A stretch of DNA of 64,000 nt from CAVRQM01 sp963822705 (GCA_963822705.1 CAWGIX010000010.1:434001-498000), one strand, 5' to 3'. Shown: positions 19,123 through 29,358, counted from the first letter of the stretch. Notes: generated by a model not told the origin, from the letters alone. A program made the numbers and translations.

Positions 19123-19836
19123 GTGATTTTCGCCCCGCCCCCCACTCCTCGTCCGCAACCCCCACCCACCCTGTACCAGCGATTTGGCGGCATCGTGCTG
19201 GCGGTGCGCGGGTGGACCGCGGTGCACATGAACAACCACCCGGCGGACCGGCGGCTGCTCGCCCTGGTCCAGGCCCGGCTGCACCGGATCGTGTTCCGGT
19301 TCTGCGTGCTGACCGAGCGGCTCGCCGCCGGCACTTTGACACCGCCCCGCCCCCGGCATCGCCCCGGGCCTCGCCCCGCTCCGGCGGCTTCCCCCGATGC
19401 GGCGCTTCCGAAAACTCCGCCCCGGCCGCGCGAGCGTCTGCCCGAAAAACCCGGGTGGCTGGTGAGGATAGTGGGTCCGCGAGCGGCCTACGGGCCGGAG
19501 TTGGAGCGCCTGCTGGCCGGTGCCGAGATGCAGGCCCTGATCCGGGCGGCGCCGCAGGTGGGACGACTGCTCCGGCCCTTGTGCCGGATGCTGGGAGTAG
19601 TCCCCGACCCGGCCATCCTGCCCCCGCCGCCGCCCCGGCCGCCCCGGGTCAGGCCGGCTCCTCCCGCACCGGACCCCGCCGCACCGGTCCCAACCGAACC
19701 GGCCGAAAAGCCGATGCGCAAGCGTCCGCTCCGCACCGAGGCGCGCACGCGAAAACCGAAGTGGACCTACCCCGGCACGGAGTGGAGGAAGTGGGGCGGT
19801 TTCTGGTTCCCCGAGCCGATCCGAAAACCGGCCTGA
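19123..19836 (+). CDS. Proline/arginine-rich protein of unknown function
   Basis: A predicted 237-residue basic protein. An N-terminal helical part is rich in hydrophobic and basic residues (LYQRFGGIVLAVRGWTAVHM, HRIVFRFCVLTERLAAG). A central helix reads LLRPLCRMLGVVPDP, a run of PPPP/PRPP repeats follows, and the tail is aromatic and tryptophan-rich (TYPGTEWRKWGGFWFPEP). I recognise this overall layout as typical of uncharacterised Acetobacteraceae proteins but can name no function. The start is GTG 19123; coding is supported by conserved-looking helices rather than by a good ribosome-binding site. Confidence 0.6.
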   Translation: MIFAPPPTPRPQPPPTLYQRFGGIVLAVRGWTAVHMNNHPADRRLLALVQARLHRIVFRFCVLTERLAAGTLTPPRPRHRPGPRPAPAASPDAALPKTPPRPRERLPEKPGWLVRIVGPRAAYGPELERLLAGAEMQALIRAAPQVGRLLRPLCRMLGVVPDPAILPPPPPRPPRVRPAPPAPDPAAPVPTEPAEKPMRKRPLRTEARTRKPKWTYPGTEWRKWGGFWFPEPIRKPA

Positions 19837-19919
19837 CTGGGCCGCCTGCCCACGCACGCCTATTTCGTTCCGATTACGACATTAACCGGAAGTCGATATG
19901 CCAAGCTTCCGGCTCCTGT

Positions 19920-22351
19920 CTAACAGATCGTCAATTCTGCCTCCAAGTTCGCCGCATCGGGCGCAGCCCCGGCGGCGCGTCGACGGCTGCTCTGGTCTTC
20001 CAGGGTCTGGAACAATGTCCGCACTCCGTCGCCGGGCAGCGGCTCGTAGAACACAAAGCCCTGGCCGAAGTCGCAGCCGAGCTTCTTCAGTTCCGCCACT
20101 TGCTCTTCGCACTCCGCGCCCTCTGCCACTACCTCCAAATTCATGCTCCGGGCCAAGCTCACGATCGAGGTGATGACGTCGCGGCTTTCCGGGTTTTTGA
20201 CGATGTCGTTAACGAATGACCGATCGATCTTCAGCACGTTCAGCGGGAACCTGTGCAGGTAGCTGAGCGACGAATAGCCGATCCCGAAATCGTCCACGCT
20301 GAGCTGCAATCCGAGCGCGCGCAGCTCGGACAACACGTGTACGGCGTGCTCGGCATCATCCATGGTCACGCTTTCGGTGATCTCGAGCCTCACTCGGCTC
20401 GGATCGACCCGGGTCTCCTCCAGCACACGCTTGACCTGGCTGACAAAACCCTTTTCGTTGAATTCCCGCGCCGAGATGTTGACGCTCATGGTGAGTTTCT
20501 CGCCGCCGGCCATGTCCTGGTGCCAGGCGTGCAGAGTCTTGCAGGCTTCGCGGAACACCCAGGCACCCAGGAAGATGATGAGACCGGTCTCCTCGGCCAC
20601 GCGAATGAACTCGCTCGGCGGGACCAAGGGACCCTCCGGCGTTTGCCAGCGTACCAGCGCCTCGAAGCCAACCACCTGCCGGGTTGATAGAGAAACGATC
20701 GGCTGATAGCGCAGGATGAACTCCCGGTTCTGCAACGCCCGGCGCAGCTGGCCTTCCAGTTGCAGCTGGGCCATCGCCGCCTGGTGCATGGCACGGTCGA
20801 ACACTTCGGTGCGGCCCTTGCCGAGCGACTTGGCTCGATACATGGCGAGGTCGGCGTCGCGCAGGACGGCTTCGCTCGAACTCGTAGCTGGTGGAGCTCA
20901 GCGCGATCCCGATGCTGGCGCCGGTATAGACCTCCTGACCGGACACGATGAACGGCGCCTGCAAGGCCGCCTGCATCCGCTCGGCAACTCGGATGGCGCG
21001 GATCGGATCATCGGTGCCGCTCAGCAAGATCGTAAATTCATCGCCGCCCATGCGCGCGAGGGTTCCCGCGCTGTCGCCATCGACAACGGTTCCATGCGAC
21101 ATGAAGTCCGCAGCCCGCAGGCATCCTTGCAGCCGGTTCGCGACTTGCACCAGAAGATCGTCGCCGGCCAGGTGCCCCAAGCTGTCGTTGACGACCTTGA
21201 ACCGGTCCAGATCCAGGAACAGGACCGCGAACCCGGCCATCGGGTTGCGATCGTGGTGGGCGATCGCCTGCTTTAGCCGGGTGTCGAACAAGGCGCGGTT
21301 CGGCAGACGCGTCAGCGGGTCGTGCGACGCGTTGAAGATCAGCCGCTCCTCGGATCGAGCCCGCTCGATCACGCGCCCGAGTTGCAGGCCAACCTGCGCC
21401 ATGAGGCTCAGCCGGGCCTCATCGAGAGCAAGCTCCCCGGCCGAGAAGAATTGCAGGGCCGCCGCGGTCTGCGAGCCAAGCTGGATCGGAAAGGCACAGC
21501 TCGCGGACAGGCCGAGAGCGCACGCTGCGCGCGCCTGCCTGCACTCCTTGAGCCTTCCCAGATCAGCCTCCCAGTGCGGGCCGCCGCTGGCGAACACCCG
21601 GCCGGCCAGCGATGTCCTGAGCGGAACACCCTGGGTCGCGGCCACCACGCCGTCGAAGCGCCCGGGCGGCAGCGCTTGCCACGTCGCTGCCGACTTCAGC
21701 AAACCGCTTTCGAGCACCAGGGCCATGCCTGCCTGCCAGTCGGCGAACTGGCAGATGGCGGCGAGAGCCAATTGCAGGACCTCGCCGAGCGGGGCCTTCT
21801 GGTTGGCGGCATCGGCAATGACCAAACTCAGCTTCAGGCCTTTTTCGCGCTCGATGATCGTCTGGGTGGCTTGCTGGACGGCCTGTGCCAGCCACTTCTC
21901 GCGCGCCTGCAGATCGAGGTGCGAGCGGCGCAAGGCCAGCACCGTTTTCAACCGCGCCCTGAGTTCGTAGGGATCGACCGGCTTGGTCAGAAAATCGGCG
22001 ACCCCGAGATCGAGCGCGGTGCGCCGGATCTGTCGCTCGGTGGTTGCGGTGATCATGATGGTCGGGACCGCGTCGGAAGTCCGGCAGGCGCCGCAGTCGG
22101 CGGACGAATTCATGTCCGTCGATGCCGGGCATCGTGAAATCCACAAGCACTGCGTCCGGCATTCGCTCTCTGCAGGCTTCCGCGGCTTCGATCGGATCGG
22201 CAAAGCAGATGGGGGTGAGCGTGGGATCGACCTTGCGCACGGCCGCTTCGAACAACGCCAGGTTCGTCTCGTTATCGTCGACGATATAGACGATCACGGT
22301 GCGACGCCCCTGAGGTTCGGATTTCGGTGCCGGGGGCATACCGCCCTGCAT
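19920..22351 (-). CDS. Response regulator with GAF, GGDEF and EAL domains (two frameshifts)
   Basis: Domain order: receiver (~residues 15-135: VIVYIVDDNE, phospho-acceptor in AVLVDFTMPGIDG, LTKPVDP), GAF-like domain (~165-330), GGDEF (~340-500, intact ARMGGDEFTILL) and EAL (~545-790, intact GFEALVRW with VDDFGIGYSSL and EGAE). It could therefore both make and break cyclic-di-GMP. Extra bases at about 22075 and 20877-20888 break the frame; corrected, it gives 809 residues. The start is uncertain: I use ATG 22351, with ATG 22339 and GTG 22369 as alternatives. It lies 63 bases after the kinase gene on the same strand and is its probable output partner. Confidence 0.85.
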
Positions 22352-22414
22352 GGCACCGGAACAGGACACGGCAACACAGTTAGAATTCTCTTATCGAGCC
22401 TCGACAGGTTCGCT

Positions 22415-23872
22415 TCAGGCAGCCGCGGGTACCAGCTCGGCCGCTACTGAGCTCGCCCCCGGCACGTGCGTGGTCGCATCCCTGCCGGCCGTTTTGCCGC
22501 CCTCGGAAATCCGATCCAGCCGGGCCGGAAGCGTTATGACAAAGCAGGAACCCTTGCCGTACTCGCTCTCGACCGTGATCTCTCCGCGCATCATGCGGCA
22601 CAGGCTTTGGCTCAGAGCCAATCCCAGCCCGGTACCGCCGAACTTGCTGGAGGTGGACAACTCCGCCTGATTGAAGTCCGTGAAGAGCTTGCCGACGCTC
22701 TCTCGGCTGATGCCGATCCCGGTATCCCGCACGGAAATGACCACGCGGTCGTTCGCGTCCGTTGCGATACGTTGCACCGAGAGACTGACCCGCCCTCGTT
22801 TGGTGAATTTGGCGGCGTTGCTTAACAGGTTCAGCAGCGCCTGGCGGAGCCGCCTCGGGTCGGTCACCACCGTCCCGAGCCCCTCCCCATAGTCCACGTC
22901 GAACTGGTTGCCGTTGTTGAGCACCAGGCTGCGGCAGGTGTCGGCAACCTCCTCGATGCAATCCTTGAGGTCGAACTCCAGCAGCGAGATCTCCACGTCC
23001 TTCTGGTTAAGCTTGGATATGTCCAGCACGTCGGTCACCAGCGACAGCAGGTGCTTGCCGGCGTTGTTGATGCGCTTGAGATCGGAAACCTGCTGCCCGT
23101 CCTGGTTGAGCTCGGCATCCTCCAGCAGGATCTCGCTGTAGCCGATGACCGCGTTCAGCGGCGTGCGCAGCTGATGGCTCATTTTCGCCAAGAACACCGA
23201 TTTGGCCTGGTTGGCGCGCTCCGCATCCTCCTTGGCCTTCCGCAGCTGGATGGACAGCGCCAGGTGCCGGCGCGCCTCCTGCTCGAGGTGGGACTGCGAG
23301 GTCAGCACGTTGGCGTAGTAGACCGCCATCATGGAGGTGTACGCCGTGGCGCAGCACATCGACAGGATGCCGACTCCCGAGAGCGCGCTCGGCGCGATGT
23401 ATTGCGGAAACTGGCCATGCGAAAGGTACGCGATCGAAAAGCCGCCGGCGAACGTGCCGAACAGGCCGAGCAGCAGCAGCTTGTGATCGCCCAGGTAAAA
23501 GAACCCGAGCAGCAACGCCACCAGCACCCAGGGCAGGAACGGCGAGCTTACGCCGCCGTAGAAATAGGATCCGTACAGCGACACGAAGGTCAGGTCGACC
23601 ACGGACAGCAGCGCCATCAGCTGCGACCGACCGGTGAGTTTCAGGGCGAACGGCAACAGCCAGAAGCCGGCGTCGCATGCGGCGATGACCCAGAAATGAG
23701 CGCCATGCCGGTCGTCGATGTCGTACAGGTAGACGACGATCGAGGCTCCAAGGCAGGGCCCGAACAGGTGGCTGACGACGAATATCCTTGCCCGCCATAG
23801 CGAGGCGATATCAAGCCGCAGCGAATGCGGAACAAACCAGTCGATCGCGCCTAGAAACAGCTTTTCCGGCAT
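22415..23872 (-). CDS. Membrane sensor histidine kinase 1 of the signalling island
   Basis: 485 residues. The N-terminus (~30-190) is a multi-spanning membrane sensor with the motifs FVVSHLFGPCLG, LPFALKLTG, YGGVSSPFLPW and SALSGVGILSMCCATAYTS. A coiled coil leads to HisKA (FLAKMSHQLRTPLNAVIGYS, phospho-His ~233) and HATPase (N box LLSNAAKFT, G1 DTGIGIS, G2 GGTGLGLALS). It has no receiver domain of its own. The sensor is closely similar to that of the kinase at 25632. ATG 23872 has GGAGG six bases upstream. It diverges from the alpha-oxoamine synthase gene and is followed by the GGDEF-EAL regulator. Confidence 0.9.
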   Translation of the reverse strand: MPEKLFLGAIDWFVPHSLRLDIASLWRARIFVVSHLFGPCLGASIVVYLYDIDDRHGAHFWVIAACDAGFWLLPFALKLTGRSQLMALLSVVDLTFVSLYGSYFYGGVSSPFLPWVLVALLLGFFYLGDHKLLLLGLFGTFAGGFSIAYLSHGQFPQYIAPSALSGVGILSMCCATAYTSMMAVYYANVLTSQSHLEQEARRHLALSIQLRKAKEDAERANQAKSVFLAKMSHQLRTPLNAVIGYSEILLEDAELNQDGQQVSDLKRINNAGKHLLSLVTDVLDISKLNQKDVEISLLEFDLKDCIEEVADTCRSLVLNNGNQFDVDYGEGLGTVVTDPRRLRQALLNLLSNAAKFTKRGRVSLSVQRIATDANDRVVISVRDTGIGISRESVGKLFTDFNQAELSTSSKFGGTGLGLALSQSLCRMMRGEITVESEYGKGSCFVITLPARLDRISEGGKTAGRDATTHVPGASSVAAELVPAAA

Positions 23873-24121
23873 CTGCGCCTCCGACCGTACACGCCCTCTC
23901 CGGGCAGCCCGGCCGCATCCTGGCGGGAACCCGTGAACATCCGCTGAACCGAAGCCGAGCCGCCAAACCAAGCCACGGTAGCCGCCGGCAAAGCAGGCAC
24001 GTAGGTCGCCAACCCTTCGGACTTACTTCACAGTTGGGGTCCAGTCTCACCGCCGGAGACGACGCTCAGAACGGGCAATACCGACGCGGCGGGCTGCGCC
24101 CTGCTCTGCAAGGAGTTACAG
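23873..24121. promoter_or_regulatory. Divergent promoter region of kinase 1 and the oxoamine synthase
   Basis: This 249-base gap separates two divergent starts, so it must hold both promoters. AAGGAG lies 6 bases before the synthase ATG and GGAGG before the kinase ATG. I see no convincing sigma-70 pair or operator. Shared control of a signal synthase and its receptor from here would be expected if they form one circuit. Confidence 0.5.
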
Positions 24122-25481
24122 ATGCTGGATTCCCCGCTCCATGAGCTTGCGCCGCCCGAAGCACTTGGCGGGAGCATGCGTGACTTTCGGGAATTGGGCG
24201 GCTCCGACCTCATCGCCCGTGTCGAGCCCTTCTACCGCTGGCAATCGGTGCGCCGCCAGCATGGGCTGTGGTCCTACTCACGCTCCACCGAGGAGGCGCC
24301 GCAACCGGTCTGCGCGGCCATGGACGACGCGGGAAACCGTTTCCGTGGCGTGAATTTCGGCTCTCAGGACTATCTTAGTCTGGCGTCGCACCCGGCGATC
24401 AAGGAGGCGGCGAAGGCGACCATCGACGAATACGGCGTTCATAGCGCCGGCTCCTCCGCGCTGTCCGGCAACACCAAATACTCGCTCCGGCTGGAACAGT
24501 ACGCTCGGGCAATTTTGGGGCCTCGAACAGGTCGTGCTGTATCCGACCGGCTGGGCTGCCGGATACGGGGTCATCCGCGGGCTGGTCAGGGCCGATGACC
24601 ACGTTGTCATCGATGGCTTGGCGCATGCGTGCCTGCAGGAGGGCGCCTCGGCGGCCACTCGCAACATCTACCCGCACGGCCACTTGAACCTCGATTCAGT
24701 GCGCCGCCACCTTCGCCGCATCCGGTCGCGGGACACCAAGAACGGCATCCTGGTAGTGACCGAAAGCCTGTTTTCGATGGATTCCGACACGCCCGACCTC
24801 GGCGCATTGCAGGCACTGTGCCGGGAGTTCGAAGCCACGCTGCTGGTCGACGTCGCGCACGACATGGGGGCGATTGGTCCAGGCGGGCGCGGCCATCTAG
24901 GCCTGCAGCAGATGATCGGCAAGGTCGACCTGGTCATGGGAAGCTTTTCGAAAAGCTTCGCCTCGAACGGCGGGTTTGTCGCCTCCGCCGCGCCGGCGGT
25001 GCGGCAATACCTGAAATTCTTCGGCAGCTCGGCCACATTTTCCAACGCGCTCTCGCCGGTGCAGTGCGCGACCGTGCTCAAGGCGTTCGAGATCGTCGAG
25101 TCCGACGAGGGCGCGGCGCTGCGCGAAACCATGCTGGCGCGCGCCGTCTATTTGCGAGGCCAGTTGCAGAAATCCGGTTTCGAGGTGATCGGCGATCCCT
25201 CGTCCATAGTCCCTGTCGTGGTCGGCTCGGAGGGCTTGGCGCGGCGGGTCAGCCAGCAGTTGTCACGCCTCGGGGTGGTGGCCAACCTCGTGGAGTATCC
25301 GGCGGTGGCCAAGGGAAATGCCCGCTTCCGGCTGCAGGTGATGGCGAAACACTCCAAGGTCAATGTCGATGATCTGGTGCAGCGTCTGCGCATCGCCGTC
25401 GGCCGGTGCACGTCAGAGACCCGTGCGCTGGCCGCCTCGATATCCGACGGCCGCGCCCTGGCCCTGGCTGATCACCCCTAG
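24122..25481 (+). CDS. Alpha-oxoamine synthase, possible signal synthase (one frameshift)
   Basis: A PLP-dependent fold-type-I enzyme of the AONS/KBL/SPT/CqsA family, which condenses an acyl thioester with an amino acid and loses CO2. Visible: NFGSQDYLSLASHP, SAGSSALSGNTKYSLRLE, VLYPTGWAAGYGVI, the PLP-binding aspartate region LLVDVAHDMGAIG, the PLP lysine in GSFSKSFASNGGF, and FGSSATFSNALSPVQ. An extra G at 24517-24520 breaks the frame; corrected, it gives 452 residues, longer than AONS (~385) through both ends. There are no biotin, heme or sphingolipid genes near. It lies between two related sensor kinases, which suggests a signal synthase like CqsA/LqsA, but the product is not proven. A serine palmitoyltransferase-type role is the main alternative. 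Confidence 0.82.
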
Positions 25482-25631
25482 TCAAGCTTCGGTCCAGTGG
25501 TCGCGGTTAACGGAAGCCTCCGCTACCGCCTCCGCCATCGCGTGCAGGACGCCTCCACGGCGGCCGAACACCGAGCCTTAACGCCTGCGGGCTAGCTTGG
25601 GCGCGGCACCCTGCGGCGCAAGAGATCGATC

Positions 25632-27476
25632 ATGCTCAACGCGATGGCCTCTATTCCGGCACGGGTCTACCCGGTCCTCGACTGGTTCATCCCAGAAAAG
25701 CTTAAGACCGAGGCGGAGACCCTTCGCCGCGTTCGCACGTTCCTGGTCAGTCATCTGTTCGGGCCGTTTCTGGGTCACACGATCAGCCTGTTCATCTTGG
25801 TCCTGGATCCCCGGCCGGGGGTGGCGTGGTTCACCTTCTTTGCCGCCATCACGCTGTTCTGGGCCTATCCCCTCGCCCTGAAGTTCACCGGCTGGTATGT
25901 GCCGCTGGCGCTGCTCTCAGTGCAGAACCTGATCTTTTGCATCCTGTGGGGGTGCTACCAGTACGGCGGCCTGAGCTCGCCCCTGCTGCCCTGGGTCATC
26001 ACCGTGCCGCTGCTTGCCTTCTTCTATCTCGGCTCCGGAAAGTGGGCCCGGCTGTTCGTCATCTCGATCATCGTGACGAACCTGTTCCTGCTGTTCGTGT
26101 TCTCCGATGGCGGGCGTTCCTTCCCGGAACACGTCCCACTGACATCGCTCTCGGGCCTGGGCATCATCTCGACCATCTGCGCCGCCGCCTATGTGTCGAT
26201 GATGGCGCTGTATTACGGCAGCATCGTCAGTTCGCAGTCCGAGCTGGAACATGAAGTGCTGGGCCGCCTGGAAACCGCCGAGCGGCTGCGCGAGGCGACC
26301 CGGGAAGCCGAGCGCGCCAACCAGGCAAAGTCGGAATTTCTTGCCAAAATGAGCCACGAGCTGCGGACACCGCTCAACGCCGTGATCGGCTACAGCGCCA
26401 TTTTGCTGGAAGACGCCGAGGTCTCGGAGCGGGAGCAGCAATGCATGGATCTCCGCAAGATCCAGGAGGCAGGCGAGCATTTGCTCTCGCTGATCAACGA
26501 CCTGCTGGACCTGTCCAAGCTCGATGCCGGGAAGATGGACCTGTACATCGAGACTATCGACCTGCCCTCGTTGATCGCCGACGTCGCGGCGGGCTGCCAG
26601 GCCAAGATCGCGGCCAACGCGAATACGCTGCATATCGAATGTCAAGGCGACTTGCCCGGGATGCAGACCGATTCGACCAAGCTTGCGCAGGCGCTCTCGA
26701 ACCTTCTGGGCAATGCCGCAAAATTCACCCGTAACGGGAGCATCGAACTATCGGCGAAGGGCGACGGCCATTGGGTGGAGATCGCCGTTCGCGACAACGG
26801 CATCGGCATCGACCGGCGACGGGTGGCTACCCTGTTCGAGAATTTCGACGAGGACGAGAGTGCCACCACGAGCAAGTACGGCGGCACGGGACTGGGCCTG
26901 CCGCTGAGCCGCAAGCTCGCCCTGTTGATGGGCGGCGACCTGCTTGTCGAAAGCGAGCTTGGCCACGGCTCGTGCTTTACTGTCCGCCTGCCGTTCTCCC
27001 AGTCGTCCGGAAGCTCGCCTGATACGGTGCAAGAGAGCAGCGTCGAGAGCGCCTCGCGGCCGCTGCCCGGGAAGACTGTTCTCGTGATCGATGACGACGT
27101 ATCCGTTCTCGACCTGATGCGACGCCTTCTGGCAAAAGAGGGCTATTCGCCGGTCGTGGCTGCCGGCGGCCTCGAGGGACTGGAACTCGCCCGCCGGGTG
27201 CTGCCGCGTCTGGTCATGCTGGACGTGCAAATGCCCGAACTGAGCGGCTGGCAGGTTTTGAAGGCGATCAGAGGCGACCCGAAGCTGGACGACTGCAAGG
27301 TCGTGATGCTGAGCGTCGACCAGAACAACTTGCAGCAGGGGCGCACGCTGGGGGCGCAGGGTTTCCTGGTGAAACCGGTGAATGCGCCGGCCCTGAGGGA
27401 CGTGATCGGACGCATGCAACCAGACCCGCGCGCCGAAAAGGGCGACCTTGGGCTGCATGCGGACGCCTTCGCCTGA
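25632..27476 (+). CDS. Hybrid sensor histidine kinase 2 of the signalling island
   Basis: 614 residues: a multi-spanning membrane sensor (~35-200) sharing FLVSHLFGPFLG, YPLALKFTG, YGGLSSPLLPW and TSLSGLGIISTICAAAYVS with kinase 1; HisKA (FLAKMSHELRTPLNAVIGYS, phospho-His ~242); HATPase (LLGNAAKFT, DNGIGID, GGTGLGLPLS); and a C-terminal receiver (~480-600: VLVIDDD, phospho-Asp in VMLDVQMPELSG, FLVKPVN). The receiver suggests a phosphorelay. It starts at ATG 25632, 150 bases after the oxoamine synthase, and is followed 42 bases later by a stand-alone receiver. Together with kinase 1 it looks like a duplicated receptor for the same kind of ligand. Confidence 0.9.
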   Translation: MLNAMASIPARVYPVLDWFIPEKLKTEAETLRRVRTFLVSHLFGPFLGHTISLFILVLDPRPGVAWFTFFAAITLFWAYPLALKFTGWYVPLALLSVQNLIFCILWGCYQYGGLSSPLLPWVITVPLLAFFYLGSGKWARLFVISIIVTNLFLLFVFSDGGRSFPEHVPLTSLSGLGIISTICAAAYVSMMALYYGSIVSSQSELEHEVLGRLETAERLREATREAERANQAKSEFLAKMSHELRTPLNAVIGYSAILLEDAEVSEREQQCMDLRKIQEAGEHLLSLINDLLDLSKLDAGKMDLYIETIDLPSLIADVAAGCQAKIAANANTLHIECQGDLPGMQTDSTKLAQALSNLLGNAAKFTRNGSIELSAKGDGHWVEIAVRDNGIGIDRRRVATLFENFDEDESATTSKYGGTGLGLPLSRKLALLMGGDLLVESELGHGSCFTVRLPFSQSSGSSPDTVQESSVESASRPLPGKTVLVIDDDVSVLDLMRRLLAKEGYSPVVAAGGLEGLELARRVLPRLVMLDVQMPELSGWQVLKAIRGDPKLDDCKVVMLSVDQNNLQQGRTLGAQGFLVKPVNAPALRDVIGRMQPDPRAEKGDLGLHADAFA

Positions 27477-27518
27477 CCGCAGCCCTGTTTCAACGCCTCA
27501 GCACTGACGGACAGATCC

Positions 27519-27881
27519 ATGCCGAAAATCCTCCTGGTCGAAGACAACGAGGAAAACCGCGACATGCTGGGACGGCGTCTGCAGCGTCAGGGATTTGCGG
27601 TCTGCTTCGCGGTCGACGGTCCGGCCGGCATCAGCATGGCGGCTCGGGAGGTACCCGACGTCATTCTGATGGATATCGCCCTCGGCGAGATGGACGGCTG
27701 GGAGGCCACTCGGCGGATCAAGAGCAATGCGGCGACGGCGAACATTCCCATCATCGCATTGACGGCCCATGCGCTTGCAACCGACCGCGACAAAAGCGTC
27801 GAGGTCGGTTGTGCGGAATACGACACAAAGCCAGTTGACCTTCCCCGCCTGATGGGAAAGATCAAGGCATGTCTCGTCTGA
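27519..27881 (+). CDS. Single-domain response regulator (DivK/CheY-like)
   Basis: A 120-residue protein that is only a receiver: acidic pocket LLVEDNEENRD, phospho-acceptor Asp52 in ILMDIALGEMDGWE, Thr in IIALTAHAL and the conserved lysine in YDTKPVDL. With no output domain it should act as a phosphate shuttle or by protein contact, as DivK does. It follows hybrid kinase 2 by 42 bases and probably belongs to the same operon. Its end carries an 11-bp tandem duplication (27875-27896) that spans the stop codon. Confidence 0.9.
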   Translation: MPKILLVEDNEENRDMLGRRLQRQGFAVCFAVDGPAGISMAAREVPDVILMDIALGEMDGWEATRRIKSNAATANIPIIALTAHALATDRDKSVEVGCAEYDTKPVDLPRLMGKIKACLV

Positions 27882-27896
27882 GGCCCGTCTGAGGCC
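27875..27896. repeat. 11-bp tandem duplication over a stop codon
   Basis: CGTCTGAGGCC occurs twice in a row, each copy containing a TGA. The first TGA (27879-27881) ends the receiver gene. It is probably simple slippage, with no effect on the protein. Confidence 0.6.
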
Positions 27897-28136
27897 CGGG
27901 GAGAAGCCACGAACAGTCCCGGGCTGCAATCGCTTCGGTGCCGGCGCACGGCTGAAGCGTGCCCACTCGGCGCCGAGCGCGTGGGTAATGCCTTTGTATG
28001 TGGCTAATCTGCCGCAATCGCGGAAAAATATCCCACTGAAATAGGAAAACCCTGTCGGCACAAAGGGGCTGTACGTTTATTCCTCACAGCGTGGTGGAGA
28101 GGATGGGGCGGAGCGCCGCCCCGAAAGGCACGCGAA

Positions 28137-29268
28137 ATGGCACGTCTCCCGCAACCGGGAGTGGCGACTTGGCTCGGCGCCACGATGGTGACCTGTCTCG
28201 GCGGCCCATGCGGCTCCTGTGGATGCCCTGTATGTCGGCGCGGGCGTGGGCGGCAGCTTTCTCCAGGACCAGACGGTCAACAGGATCTACCTTCCCGACT
28301 TTCCAACCCCGGCCGCCCTGTCCGACATTCGCGGCGGTTTTCACACCAATTTCGGCCCCATTGGCAGCGCCAGCATCGGCTACGGATTCGGCAACGGGCT
28401 ACGGGTCGAATTGCAGGGCGACTACCGGCGAAACAGTATCAGGAGCGTGGTGGGAGATCCGGCCAACGGCTATCAGGAGCAGTACGGCGGCTTCGTCAAT
28501 GCGTTCTACGATTTCGATCTCACCTCCGCCGGCTTGCCGAGCCTGACGCCGTATCTTGGTGTAGGCGTCGGCTACGAGTTCTCAAAATTCCACCACAGCA
28601 ACTCCTCCGGAATCTTGCTGGGGGTGACCGAGTACGATCAGAACAGCGGCCAGGACAGCGGTTTCGCCGCCCAGGCGATTGCCGGAGCTTCTTACGACAT
28701 TGCGGCGGTTCCGGGCCTGGCGCTGACCGCGGAGTACCGATTCACAACGATACCGGAGAACCTGACGTACAAGACGCAATTCCAGGTGCCGGCCTTCGGC
28801 CTCTCCAGTGGCCTCAATGTGCGCACCAACGGCACCTTTAGCCACGCCGGCCTGATCGGGCTGCGCTATGCCTTCGGTGCGCCGCCGCCGCCGCCGCCAG
28901 CTCCGCCCGCCGTCGCGGCCGTGCCGGTTCCCACGCCGGCCACATCGTATCTGGTGTTCTTCGACTGGGATCGCGCCGATCTGACCGATCGCGCGCGCCA
29001 GATCATTGCCCAGGCAGCCCGGAACTCGACCAAGGTGGCCTATACCCGCATCGAGGTGAACGGCTACACTGACACCTCGGGGACGGCGGTGTACAATCTA
29101 GGGCTGTCGTTGCGGCGCGCGCAGAGCGTGGCGGGGGAGTTGGTACGGGATTCGGTGCCACGCAGCGCCATCTCCATCCAGGGCCTGGGAGATACACACC
29201 TGCTAGTACCGACAGGCCCCGGTATTCGGGAGCCGCAGAACCGGCGGGTGGAGATCGTTTTGCATTGA
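28137..29268 (+). CDS. Outer-membrane beta-barrel protein with OmpA domain (one frameshift)
   Basis: Signal peptide (VATWLGATMVTCLGG...AHA, cleaved before APVDALYVG), then an eight-stranded-type beta-barrel (~25-255; aromatic alternating strands such as SIGYGFGNGLRVELQGDY, ending GLIGLRYAFG). A Pro/Ala hinge (APPPPPPAPPAVAAVPVP) follows, then an OmpA peptidoglycan-binding domain (~275-376: FFDWDRADLT, IEVNGYTDTSG, LSLRRAQSVAGEL, ENRRVE-like PQNRRVEIVL). An extra C at about 28205 separates signal peptide from barrel; corrected, it gives 376 residues. It links outer membrane to cell wall. Its transcript converges with the glycosyltransferase gene. Confidence 0.87.
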
Positions 29269-29358
29269 CCTTCGGACTCGGCGTGTCACCGCCTGAATGC
29301 CGAGGGGCGGTCCTGCCAGCGGCAACCGACTTGACGCTGGGCGTGCTTGGTTGCGAGC

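Noticed and set aside
24122..25481. A biotin-pathway bioF assignment
   Set aside because: The protein is longer than AONS at both ends, no other bio genes are near, and its neighbours are signalling genes. Only the enzyme family is certain.
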